DNA from: Mesostigma viride
Lineage: Eukaryota > Streptophyta > Mesostigmatophyceae > Mesostigmatales > Mesostigmataceae
Direction: 5' to 3'
Length of the DNA: 55,000 nucleotides
NCBI GenBank assembly: GCA_009746045.1
Contig: RPFO01000231.1
Span: forward strand, 1-55,000
In this document: in pieces, positions 1 to 9,946 of the stretch
Position numbering within the stretch: position 1 is the stretch's first letter
How the letters are laid out: each line of letters begins with the position of its first letter
Position numbers and translations under genes: made by a program
Notes under the pieces: model-generated
Databases searched by the model: none
What the model was told of the DNA's origin: nothing
The model's input: the letters and a program-made list of their open reading frames with translations, nothing else

Positions 1-109
1 TGAGCAGCATGCCCAGCCCCACCAATCGAGGAATGAATATACGTGGATGACATGCCGAATGATTGGCAAAGAAGTGGCAACAGGCGCAAACCTTTTTCGA
101 CATGTCAGA

Positions 110-640
110 TTAATTAATTAATTAATAGACACGTGACTGCGTCACGTGAGCATAAGTCCTCAGTGGGAGGGGAACATGGGATGGAATGGATGGTATAAGC
201 TATCTAGGTCCTAGTCACAGGGGTGTGGGCACCGCGGCCCGAATCGCTATGAATGCCATACTTGGTCACACGCGGAGCCCCCACAGGCTTGGGGGTGGTC
301 TCCTTCATTACTACTTGCCATCTATCCTTGCGCACCATCTGCCTCCATATTACAGACAAACCAGGAGGCTGCCCGGGGGTGAGCCCGTCACGTCTAGTGT
401 AGCAAATGTCCATATGCCGAGTCTATCACGAAATGTCCACGGGTGGCGGCCCTGCCGCGCGCGGCGCCGGGGGCACGCCAGGTTAGGACATATCGCCCAG
501 GCTGGGCGGGCTTGGTGCCAGCTAGTCTATCTGAGGTATCTACCTGATCTGTGCGGGCCAGGTGCCCGGCTAGGCCCAGGCGCCTGTATGTGGGAAACAT
601 AGGGCAAATCAGCGTACAAATCCTCATTATACTAATGTGC
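110..640 (-). mobile_element. LINE 3' fragment, copy 1 (ORF2 C-terminal relic plus 3' end)
   Basis: Read on the minus strand this is the decayed end of a non-LTR retrotransposon ORF2. The conserved GHLARTDQVDTSD and QPGRYVLTW motifs, also present near 12.1 kb and 36.5 kb, can be read but lie in different frames with stops. The 3' end (low coordinates) is the hairpin CACGTGACTGCGTCACGTG at 130-148, followed by an AATT tail at about 111-126. The same roughly 450-nt stretch recurs at 12884-13337 and, in part, at 9541-9740 and 29911-30273. The copy is 5'-truncated near 640, the usual fate of LINE insertions. Confidence 0.8.
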
Positions 641-1785
641 GAACCAAAGGGGGTGGTGCTATCTCAGGTGAGCCTTTCAGGAAGGCCCTTTTAACCCATA
701 GTCCGTAAATGGTATGTTATAACATACCATTTGACTCCCCGCCAAAAACGGCGCCGCGCCAGTGGCGCCGCGCCACTTCTGGCGGATGCCACGTGTCCGG
801 TGGGTCCGGGGACACTTAGGGACGAAGGTGATGCATAGGTTTGGGTGTTATATTCGCCATAGCCTGGTAATTACAACGTGTATTGAGAAAGTATCACGTG
901 ACTTTGGCGGGAAATTTTCACTCGCGCGCGCGCGTAACTAGATATGGCTGCTAGCGTGCCGTTATCAAGGAAATTTTGCGTCTCGCGGCTTGTAACGGTT
1001 CAGAATGTTGCTCAGAATGATGATGCGTGATTTTCGTAGGTCAGGGGTGGCCAGATGTATAGCATTGGTAAAATAAAGGTAGGAAATTACTGCTTTCTTG
1101 GTCGTCAGTACCATATGAGTAATGGCATGTCATATTTTGATTTTCTTCTTATGGCCCGGCAGTCTGCGCCAGCCCGAGCACCCAGTTTTGATACGGGACA
1201 TCCGCAGCAGCGTCCCTGTGAATTCGGATGCGTTTATAGGTCATCTTTGCTCAGAACATCAACCTGGTAACCATGGCGGATGCATTCATTATGCGGCTAT
1301 GGCGGCCTATGCCTGGAAAGCATTAGCCCGTGTGAGATATGAGGGTCCCGGCCAGCAGAAGCCGGAAAGGTCGTGATCAAGCCAGGTACGGCAACGTGTT
1401 TGCATGTTGTTTGCCGCGGAATACGCCTGCCATGCATTATAGTTGACGAGTTTATTGGTGCAGCATTTAGCAAGCTTCCATGCCTGCTGTAAAGAGTGGT
1501 ATCATCCCTGTGAGTGCTCAGTTTATGGCATTTCCTTAGAGTATACCACCCCGTTAGTTCAGGTAGGCAACCCGTTTGCATTCCAGCACTTTTGCCAGTC
1601 TTTTGTAGCTTGTTATAATGCATTACTGTGTTGCATGTCATAGATGGCTGTCTACGCGCGCGTAACCCACACACGTATATGAGCGTGGTGTCATGTGCAA
1701 AACTCAATTCTGAGTGGCCCCCCCTGGTATGGGGATGCCTGAACTACCTAATAAAATTATCCAACCTTGACATTGGTGTTTACAA
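641..1785. other. Unassigned repeat-like region
   Basis: I recognise no gene. It contains a 26-bp perfect palindrome at 707-732 built on GGTATGTTATAACATACC, then a GC-rich direct duplication of GGCGCCGCGCCA near 750-776. Open frames here (for example 1297-1707 minus) have no recognisable domain. The region is probably old transposon sequence. Confidence 0.4.
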
Positions 1786-1870
1786 CCCTCCCCTGAAAAA
1801 AAGGGGGGGGTCCATGGTGTGATGCATGAAAATGTTCGTCTTTTGTCCAACTTTGACTGAGAATATCATG
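1786..1870. repeat. Dispersed repeat shared with 5390-5490
   Basis: The stretch beginning CCCTCCCCTGAAAAAAA and running through a TTCGTCTTTTGTCCAACTTT-like segment aligns by eye with 5390-5490. Both copies lie left of LINE sequence, so this may be a LINE-associated or independent dispersed repeat. Its full extent is unclear. Confidence 0.5.
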
Positions 1871-2014
1871 CAACCCACTTACGGGACTCGAGATATTATT
1901 GCATATTCTGAAAGCCCTTGAAGTGTAGATATTCCTAGCACCTTGGTTGAGGGTATTTGGAGTAGCGGTCAGGGAGTTATGATTTTTTTAATTTTCAGGG
2001 GTATTTGTTTGCAA

Positions 2015-3192
2015 AAAATGGCAATACGGACTATGGCCTGGCGCAGCATCTTGGTGACGGCGCCGTCGAGTCGTTGCTCCAGCTCCTGCGTCAGTGCCCA
2101 CGTCTCGGCGCCGTAGGTCAGGATCGTCAGAATGACGACCTTGAAGAGGTCACGCTTGACGATCCGGGGTAGGGCGGGGTTGCTCCACCAGCGGCGGTGG
2201 TCATGGAGGTGCGCCCACGCCATGCCGATCCGTGTCGTCATGTCGTCCTCGCAGTCAGGAAGCCAACTGCCGAGTAGCTTGAAGCGGCCTGAAGGAGGGT
2301 AGTTGACCTCGGCATCGTCTAAGAGGCGGAGTGTGGGTGGGGGCCCTTCCATGCCGAGGGCCAGGGCCTCCGTTTTGGGGCTGATTTCTAGACCAACCGC
2401 CCGAGCCTCGAGCGCCAGGCAGTCCAGCCAAATTTGGGCAGACTCCGGCTTCTCGATGAGCGTGATGTCGTCGGCATAAATGAGGTCAGCTAGTAAATTC
2501 TGCCCGTTAGTCGGCCCCCCTTCCCCAAGCTCGTTCGTGATCGCTAGGCCAGGGGCACGGCCTGCAATGCTAGCAAAGCGAGCACGTGCCTGGCGCATAA
2601 CATAATCCACTACAATAATAAACAGGTACGGCGACAGGACGCAACCCTGCCAGACGCCGGTCTGCAGTGGGCATGGCGGGGTCATGCCGTGTTGAATGCG
2701 CACCGAAGTGGTCGACCCCTCATACAGCGTGCGGATGACGGTAGTCAGGGGAGTGGGGACGCGAGCGCGAGCAAGTACAGCCCATAATAGAGCGTCCCAG
2801 AGGACAGAATCAAAAGCCTTGATGAAGTCGACGAAGATCAGGATGGCGGGAAACTCACCAGGTTGCAGGAGAGCGATTTCCTCGAAGAGGCGACGCGCGA
2901 CGAAGATGGCCATGACGGTGTTGCGCCCAGGACGGAAGCCCATTTGACTTTCCCCAAGGTGACAGTCGAGAGCAGTTCTAACGGAGGCGGTTGAGGATCA
3001 TGCGCATGAACAACTTGAGTGCAGCGCTCTGGATGCAGACTCCTCTGTAGTTGGCGGGGTCGTCAGGGGAACCTTTGTTTTTGTACAGCATAATACGGTA
3101 GCTGTGCTGCCACTCAGGAATCGGCGGCGCGTCGGCTTGCAAGCAGGATCCGGTTGCAGACATCAAGCAGGAACCCCGTGAGCGCCGTCAGC
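2015..3192 (-). pseudogene. LINE ORF2 reverse transcriptase fragment
   Basis: The minus-strand frame from about 2943 down to 2015 encodes the core of a non-LTR reverse transcriptase. Visible motifs are MGFRPGRNT, the FVDFIKAFDSV block (finger/palm), GVWQGCVLSPYLF, the catalytic LIYADDITLI box, and the thumb-like GRFKLLGSWLPD and LTYGAETWAL. The upstream part (3166-2978), with YRIMLYKNKG and NYRGVCI, is in another frame, so the copy is frameshifted. The frame loses homology to the 12-kb copy after MLRQA near 2015, so it is also 3'-truncated. At its 5' side it is interrupted by the TTAA element at 3193-5090. A further 17 nt of the same LINE lie at 5091-5107 and join in frame once the insertion is discounted (VIK followed by LTALTGF). 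It is inactive. Confidence 0.85.
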
Positions 3193-5090
3193 TTAAGGGG
3201 ACATGACACCCCAAAAGGGCACTTTTCTGGAAAACATACCTAGGCATATGATAAAAATCCAGTCATGATGGGGGACCATAAATATGATAAAAAAATTTTT
3301 TTCCAACCACTTGGGGGGTACTACCCCCCACCATGTGACAGTTATGTGCTAAAAATAGAAAAAGACGCTATTTTTGGCCGATTTTCCCTAGAACAATGGG
3401 CAAACCCAATGTGGCCAAATAATATATTCCCATCTAATTGCAACCCTTCCCATTCATTCCAGCTAGTTTGCAGGTCAGAGTAAGCATGTTTAGACACATT
3501 GAAATAATTTAGCCCAAAACACGTATTTTTTGGTGCCTAAAAAAATATATCAAATCATAGACACATGCAATGGGGTCAAATCTTATATTCAAAGTTGGCC
3601 CAGGGTTGCAATCACACAGCCCCTTGAAGTTTCAGCTCATTCTGACCACGTTTACCCACATTGAAATATGGTCATGTGCAAAAAAAAATTGACCGCTTTT
3701 TGTGGTTTGGAGCTCAAACACCACCACAAAGACACCCTTGCCCACCACAAACTGGGCCAAAACAAGTGCAATTAATTAAATTAATGTATCACGAAGCTTG
3801 CCACCAAATTACAGGTCATTCTGACCGAGTTTGCCCATATTACATCTTGTTATAGCTGCCAGCGTGCATGCTTGGTGCACCATGACATGAGGCAATACCA
3901 TGAGCACATTCCTAAGCTTGCCCCCTGCAAATGGGGCAGAACCACGAAAGACAAATGCTAGATGCTTGAAGAAAACAACCACCAACTCTTTAAGCATTAT
4001 GAGCAGGTATGACCGCTTGCGGGAATCACTCATAGCCAACACCATGTCATGACGCTTATGGATAAAAGGTGCATCCTTCATAGCCATAACGACCTGATCC
4101 CTGTCATCTAGGAAGTACAAGCCATGTGTAATGGAGGCTAAACAGGTGGGGATGTGATAAGTAACTCACATATTCTCACCTTCCATACAACAACCTTGTT
4201 TTCCAGCAGGCTGAAGAGCCATGACAGGCGTTTATGAGCTCGCCAGCTCCTTGCAACGGTGATGCCGCTCCCAGGCAGCTAGGGTCCTTGACTACGCAAT
4301 ATAGAATGTCTACCGTGTGAAAACCTCCATACAGGAAGCGTAGCAAAGCCAGATAACTGCCCGATCGATTCTGGGTAGCTTTAGGAAGCATGGCATACGC
4401 AGCGTAAGGAAAACCATTGAAAGCTGCGGAAAATCTGATAGCACAACTGCAACAAGTGGAGAACAAAATAGCAAGAAGAACCCAGAAACGGCGCCAAAAG
4501 TTTCATGCCAGGTTCACTAAGAGCGCAAACAGACTGGGCGGTGACATGCGGCAAATCAACGTACCACGGCCGGCATTATTCCCTACCCAGGCGCGCAAGA
4601 AAAGCCAGCCAGCCATGGATGGATTAACCGCGGATCGCGCAGGCCTGAACGAAATCATTTTAGAAATGACAGGAAATGGCCGCAGATCGAAGACGCTTAG
4701 GTTATTTTCATGGTGTCCGTTACTAAACGGCTCTTACTGCATCAATACAACCCACGAATATCGAGTTCTACCGTCGCAGGCACGCATGCTAGATTATTCA
4801 TCGCGGCCAAATTGTTGGATGAGACCCCCGTGCAAATCTGTACCAACAAAGGCAGTGAATTTGCAAATAGTGCAGATCTGGCTATGAAACATCATAATAG
4901 AACATCACTTTTAACCATCGGCTTAATTTTTTGGCCTGTCGCCCGCCGGACTAGCCATATTTTAGCGGAACGCACGTCGCCATGGCCACCTCCGCACGGT
5001 GCGCGCACTGTGCACCACAATTTCACGGTCCGTCGGTACCGTCCCGACTTTTTTGGCGCCAAAAAAGTCCCGGGTGTCATGTCCCCTTAA
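3193..5090. mobile_element. TTAA-flanked DNA transposon, copy 1 (about 1.9 kb)
   Basis: It is bounded by TTAA at 3193-3196 and 5087-5090. Its perfect terminal inverted repeats read GGGGACATGACACCC and GGGTGTCATGTCCCC. The host sequence is a LINE ORF2 that becomes continuous and in frame when one TTAA and the insert are removed, which proves a TTAA target duplication. The element is homologous end to end with 38287-40201, which lies in the opposite orientation. TTAA duplication is known for piggyBac, Kolobok and Sola3 elements. I see no intact transposase. An open frame at 4417-4887 has no DDE signature I can recognise, though a short stretch near 4640-4690 aligns with copy 2, suggesting decayed coding sequence. 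Confidence 0.85.
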
Positions 5091-5107
5091 TCACCGGGGC
5101 TGGGAGC

Positions 5108-5340
5108 TAATTAATTAATTAATAAGCACGTGACTGCGTCACGTGGGTGCCATATTGCCGCACCCACAGGGGATGCCAGATCGTTAATTCGACGGGTCCG
5201 ATTGTGCACCCAGTGGCTTGATGCCTGTGGCATGAGGGAAGGGGGGGTCTCTACCCCGGCCCATGCCCGTTGTGCGGCTCACTCACAACTTAATAAAAGC
5301 ACTCTGGTGCTCTGTGACTCTCCAATGGGAGCACGTGTTT
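5108..5340 (-). mobile_element. LINE 3' end variant (hairpin plus AATT tail)
   Basis: An AATT-type tail at 5108-5125 is followed by the hairpin CACGTGACTGCGTCACGTG at 5127-5145, then GGTGCC. This matches the reverse complement of the plus-strand copy ending at 33541-33585 (GGCACC before the hairpin and TTATTAATTAA after it). The 5'-truncated end of the LINE at 2015-5107 abuts this tail directly, so one LINE probably inserted into the tail of another. Confidence 0.65.
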
Positions 5341-5479
5341 AATTAATTGGGCTCTCCAGCTAAATTGTCAAATGCTGGGTTCAGTTGAGGTTTCTGACCC
5401 TCCCCTGAAAAAAAATGGGGGGATATACTTTTTATGTGTCACAAAATGATCGTCTCTTGGCTCACTTGGACTAAATGTA
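5341..5479. repeat. Dispersed repeat shared with 1786-1870
   Basis: It contains the CCCTCCCCTGAAAAAAAA stretch near 5397 and a TGATCGTCTCTTGGCTCACTT-like segment, matching the copy near 1.8 kb. No coding potential is seen. Confidence 0.45.
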
Positions 5480-5800
5480 TCATTAAACATAATTAAATTT
5501 AGTTTAATTATAACATGACACCGTTGGGAGAGCATCATGTAACACGTATTCCCTTGCTTGATGGATGGGGGTGAGCGAAGCCGCGAAACCGACCTAAATG
5601 ATCAGCTAGCCCTAGGCTAAATTAAACTATAACATGCCTCCGTTGGGAGATCATCATATAGCACATATCATTCCTTGCTGGGTGGGTGGAGGTGGGAGAA
5701 GCCGCGTAAGCTGACTATCCTAACGCTAATCTATCTAGGCTAGAAATTCCTAAGTACACTACTCAGCATGAAAACGCCCCTTTAATCTGAGACGAAATAT
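5480..5800 (-). mobile_element. Two tandem LINE family-2 3' UTR fragments
   Basis: Two adjacent copies (about 5495-5610 and 5616-5780) each start with a TTAAATT-rich tail and TATAACATG, then the CTCCGTTGGGAG-type block, a GATGGATGGGGG-type block and AAGCCGCG. The same order is seen at 11735-11870 directly behind LINE ORF2, which identifies the sequence as that family's 3' UTR on the minus strand. Only 3' ends remain. Confidence 0.65.
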
Positions 5801-6604
5801 TGCCGGGCAAATGTACTGCAATTTAGGACAGGCCCTGGACCCGCTAGGAAACTTGAAGCTAGCGCGCGCTCCTTGGCGGGGCTAGCGCCACTTGGCACTC
5901 GACGGAGGTACGTGGTGACTCACATCTCCCTAGCCGGGGCTCCCTGGCCGGGGACCGGCCACAAAAAGTACAAGCTCTAATGTCGCGGGCGAAGCCCGCA
6001 AAACTTATTAGATTGCTAATAAATTAATAAATAGGATCCATGCTGTGCCTGAAAAAGAACTTGAATATCAATTCCGCTCGGCTATCGTGATTCCGCCGTG
6101 ATCAGTTGCGCTCAATGCGGGCTGTTGCCGTAGTGTTGCCGTCACCACCGCGGCGTGCAAGACGTGTCGCCTGACTCATCAAGGGCAAGATAATGTCGCG
6201 TGCCGATATCATTACTAGGACCGTATAGACGACGTGGCGACCGCATGCCCGGTGGGACGGCGGAGTCGTTGGCGACATACGGCCCTGAACTGAACGCCAA
6301 AGCTTGCACGCCCGCCACGTGTGCGCGTCTCGAAAGTCGAACGAGACGCCAAATTGGTTTGCATCACCCGCGCGACGCGTTCTAACTGCTAAAAGCACAA
6401 CAGTCAGCCACCGGTCATATCGATACATTCCAACATTTCGTTCAGCCGAGAGCCTAGTGTTTTATCTCCAAAGCTGTGACGCGTTAGAAATTAGCAGTTT
6501 CCACGTAAAAAAAACAAATTATGGCTTAATTTTATTACTCAAATGCAAGGCGTTTGTGAGAGGTTTGACTTAGTGGGCGGTTCTGGTAGGACATAGCCGC
6601 GAAG
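5801..6604. other. Intergenic region upstream of the F-box gene
   Basis: No gene is recognised. A short hairpin with the arms GCGGGC/GCCCGC lies near 5985-5998. The region must hold the promoter of the F-box gene, but I cannot define a TATA box or start site. The open frame at 6102-6428 (minus) shows no recognisable domain. Confidence 0.4.
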
Positions 6605-8113
6605 ATGGCAGCTAGCTTAGAGTGTGGGGATGGAGCATTGGCCAATGAGGAGCCCACCACAACATTGGCTGATGTTTGTAACATAGCTGGTGTTGGATCC
6701 CTTCTGGTGTCGAACGTGCCGCTGGTTGACCGACTGTTGTTGCGCCTGGTCTGCAAGTCCTTGTATCGCGCCGTGGATGAATCGCTCAAGTCGATCGAGG
6801 CAGTGTCTCGGGACGAATTCGGGTCCAAGAGTGTCGGCAAGGCGCTGCTATGGCTGGCAAGCTTTTGCAGAAACCTACGGTCGTGCGATTTGCGCCCCTA
6901 CAAGTACCACGACCCGGAGCGAGAGCTCGAGCGCAATGGCCGCCCGCTGTGGGCATGGGAAGATCCCGGTCCCGAGGAAGAGTGTCGCCGCTACTATGGC
7001 ATCCAGCACCGCACCTCCCCCGGCCTCCATGACGGCGTGATCACCATCCTGGCGGAGCGATGCAAGTCCCTCTCCCACCTCGTCCTATCCAACTGCCCCG
7101 AGCTCACCGACGTGAGCCTCGACGTCATCGCCGACTGCTGCGTGAACCTGACCACCCTGGACGTAAGCGACACGCTCCTGTCCGACCGCGGGATCTCGGC
7201 GATCGCGGCAGGGTGCCCCCTGCTGACGTCCCTGGACGTCTCCCGCTGCCGCAACGTCACCGACAAGTCCCTAAGTGACGTCGGCCAGAAGTGCAAGGGA
7301 CTCCAACGGCTGTGCGTGGCTGGCTGGCAGCGGCCACTCGCCCACATCCACGGCGCCTACCTGATCGACTCGGACGTGAGCGACAAGTCCCTCACCGTCA
7401 TCGCCGCAAACTGCGCTGATCTCCGCCACCTGGCGGTCGTCAATTGCCGCCAGGTGTCCGATGCCACGCTCGCAGCGCTCGGCGCCCACTCCCCCCACCT
7501 CGAGCACCTCGTGGTGGCCGAGATGTTCGGCCGCGTGACAGATGGCGGAATCAAGGTCGTCGCGGAGGGATGCCCGGCCCTGCTCACCCTTGACGCGACC
7601 AACTCCCACGAGGGGGTCACTGACGGCGCCTTGCTGGCCCTGGCCCAGCACTGCCCAGGGCTGCGGAAGCTCCACGTGGGCGGTTGCTCCGGCGTGACGT
7701 CTGCCGGTATCGAGGCGCTGGCCCGCGGGTGCCGGCAGCTGGAGGACCTCTCCGTTGGCGGTGGCGTGACAGATGAAGGCATCATGGCGGTGGCGGTCCA
7801 TTGCGGAGCCAGCTTGATGAGCCTTGAGATCAAGGACTGCGTCGACGTGGGTGACCGGTCGATCATCCTAGTCGCCCGCAACTGCCCGCGCCTGCGCTCG
7901 CTCCACGTGGAGATGATGAGCGACGACACCCGCGAGTTCACGGACGCCAGCATGGCTGCGATCGGTGACGGATGCCCCCAGCTGAGGCACCTCAAGCTAT
8001 ACTGCTCGGTGGCGGTGACCGAGGAGGGCGTGGTGATGGTGCGGCGCGCGTGTCGCCAGCTGGCGTTCTGCGAGGTGGAGCGATTCGAGAGCGACTTCTT
8101 GACCGACGATTGA
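6605..8113 (+). CDS. F-box/LRR-repeat protein (AMN1/GRR1-like)
   Basis: This intronless frame encodes 502 residues. Residues about 20-60 resemble a divergent F-box (VPLVDRLLLRLVCKSLYRAV), which in this family binds SKP1 of an SCF ubiquitin ligase. From about residue 140 to the end lie tandem cysteine-containing leucine-rich repeats of about 26 residues, with the diagnostic pattern CxxLxxLxLsxCxxLTD (for example LSHLVLSNCPELTDVSL and LTSLDVSRCRNVTDKSL). They would form the substrate-binding solenoid. The start is the first ATG of the frame; the stop is TGA. Codon use is strongly G/C-ending. Likely role: substrate receptor of a cytosolic or nuclear SCF complex; the substrate is unknown. A TGTAA at 8979-8983 is a possible but distant polyadenylation signal of the green-algal type. 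It differs from the other three genes in lacking introns, so it could derive from a retrocopy; this is inference. Confidence 0.85.
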   Translation: MAASLECGDGALANEEPTTTLADVCNIAGVGSLLVSNVPLVDRLLLRLVCKSLYRAVDESLKSIEAVSRDEFGSKSVGKALLWLASFCRNLRSCDLRPYKYHDPERELERNGRPLWAWEDPGPEEECRRYYGIQHRTSPGLHDGVITILAERCKSLSHLVLSNCPELTDVSLDVIADCCVNLTTLDVSDTLLSDRGISAIAAGCPLLTSLDVSRCRNVTDKSLSDVGQKCKGLQRLCVAGWQRPLAHIHGAYLIDSDVSDKSLTVIAANCADLRHLAVVNCRQVSDATLAALGAHSPHLEHLVVAEMFGRVTDGGIKVVAEGCPALLTLDATNSHEGVTDGALLALAQHCPGLRKLHVGGCSGVTSAGIEALARGCRQLEDLSVGGGVTDEGIMAVAVHCGASLMSLEIKDCVDVGDRSIILVARNCPRLRSLHVEMMSDDTREFTDASMAAIGDGCPQLRHLKLYCSVAVTEEGVVMVRRACRQLAFCEVERFESDFLTDD

Positions 8114-9540
8114 GGGATGCGAAGGCAGTAAGGGGGGCACACTGGAAGAGGGGGGGAAGGGGAAGGGGGGGGGGATCCCAAATAGGGAGGCTAGTGGGGG
8201 CCTGACTGGGTATGAGTGCCCAACGGGGGAAAGAAAGGGGGGAGGGTTGGTTCCCCCCTTTCCCTGAAAACAGTGAAATCTTTTGTATGATACTGGATTC
8301 GAACACTGGACCTCTCGCATGATTTCGCGACTATATTGGTCGACAGTGGATGGTATCCGTGGCAGCAGTGCATCTTTGTTCAAGGCTTAAAGGTGGCCCC
8401 TGTGACCACGAGATGGCCAGCAGGGATGAGACCTCAAGGTTTGTGACCGTTTGTGAAAGATGCCGATAGGCTTCTGTGTAGGGAACACTGTTTAGGGTCT
8501 GGCTGGCAGCTTTTGGACTTTCTAGCGAGACAGTCAACCCCGTCGGCTGTGCTGACGGTCGGGATCGCTTCTTGGTCTTTTAGTCCGATCGATTGATACG
8601 GTTCATGCTGGTACATGTATACTACAAACCAAGGGTTGATTGGGGTTGTCAGTCTGTCCGCTAGTATTAATAATGAGGTCAACAATATCAAAGTAGACAA
8701 ATATCAATACAGTTGAATCCTTCGACAGGCATGGCCTGACTGATTGGCTGATATGTTTTCTTATTGCTCTTGTTATGGTCGCCCTGAAGGGCTTGGCGCT
8801 GTTGTCTCCCCACGGACCCCGCGGCCCATTGCTAGCCTTATATTCTTATCACCCTGTAAGCCTGCTTCAGCACAGGCTGGCGTTGTAGCTGGTTGGCTTA
8901 CATACTAATGTTGGTATGAAGCTAGGGAACTGGATATCATGATGGTACAGATGTCCGAGCAAGCTAGGTTGAGCCGGCTGTAACGTGCTGGTCATGATCT
9001 TCATGCATTCGAGATCTGACCGCTAGGGTACATTGGATCGATCCTGGCGTGCGGGACCAGGACCGGGTACAGCTGGAAATTTGTTAATTGAAGGGACCAA
9101 GACATGTCAGATGCGTGAATGCAATGTGTTTCTTGCTAAGGTGCTGTGGGGTTTGCTGCACGGGCCTGTCACTGCTGCTGTCTATTGGTAGCTAGCGCTG
9201 TGCCAGTGCGCCCAATTGAGTAAACCAGGCAATCGATGACAATTCACAGGTCACCAGAATTCACAGGTCAGATACACAACTCACAGTTGTGTGCCTGTGT
9301 GGGCATGCCACTATCTACAAACAGAGGTCCCCATCGAAATGTCAAAATGCTCTGCCTTTTGACTAGCTTGGTGTCAATTGTCCTGGATGCCATTATTAGT
9401 TAGGGCATGGAATAGCAAAGCCTGCCTTTTGTGACTTCCCTAACGGAAAGGGTGCCGAATGACGAATCAATGGAACGGTATACAGCCGAAAATTAATCCT
9501 CATGTCAAGCCAAAAATTAATCCTCATGTCTGCCGCCATT
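8114..9540. other. Intergenic region
   Basis: No gene is recognised. Small structures include a poly-G-rich stretch at 8145-8175, a doubled segment around AAAATTAATCCTCATGTC at about 9488-9530, and repeated TTCACAGGTCA near 9242-9270. Nothing here supports a functional RNA. Confidence 0.4.
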
Positions 9541-9740
9541 AATGAATTAATTGATTAATTGACACGTGACTGCATCACGTGAGCATAAGTTCTCAGTGGG
9601 AGGGGAACATGGGATGGAATGGAGGATGTAAGCTATCTAGGTCCTAGTTACAGGGTTGTGGGCACCACGGCCCGAATCGCTATGAATGCCATACGCGGTC
9701 ACACGCGGAGCCCCCACAGACTTGGGGGTGGTCTGCTGCC
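9541..9740 (-). mobile_element. LINE 3' end, copy 2
   Basis: An AATT-like tail at about 9540-9560 is followed by the hairpin CACGTGACTGCATCACGTG (9563-9581, one base changed in the second arm relative to the others). The body then matches copy 1 through the GAGCATAAGT and GGGAACATGGGATGGAATGGA blocks to about 9735. It is a short, 5'-truncated minus-strand insertion. Confidence 0.75.
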
Positions 9741-9946
9741 ATAGATTAATTAATTAATTCATTAATAGACACGTTTGCCAAAGTTATCACGTGACAAGGC
9801 CACGAGCCACGAGATAGCCATGGCTGACGGCGGAGCTCATAACTTTCACTTTTTAGCACCGAATTTAGCCGTGAATATCACAATCGACGCGTCTTTCTAC
9901 GACGCGCATGCTGATATAATTTTCCAAAGCTAGTACGCAATATACG
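9741..9946 (+). other. Probable 5' region of LINE ORF1 unit
   Basis: It starts with an AATT tract (about 9746-9768) and a GACACGT segment, then TATCACGTGAC, and leads to the ORF1 start at 9947. It may be the 5' UTR of the ORF1 unit. Confidence 0.35.

Noticed and set aside
4417-4887. Open frame in TTAA element copy 1 as a transposase
   Set aside because: Only a short stretch is similar to copy 2, there is no DDE/D pattern, and the matching frame in copy 2 is on the other strand and diverged.
7271-8181. Long antisense open frames over the F-box/LRR gene
   Set aside because: They are shadows of a GC-rich coding sequence and have no recognisable domain.
8262-8345. tRNA-like B box (GTTCGAATCC) on the minus strand
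   Set aside because: The T stem does not pair, there is no A box at the right distance and the anticodon stem has only four pairs; not a tRNA.
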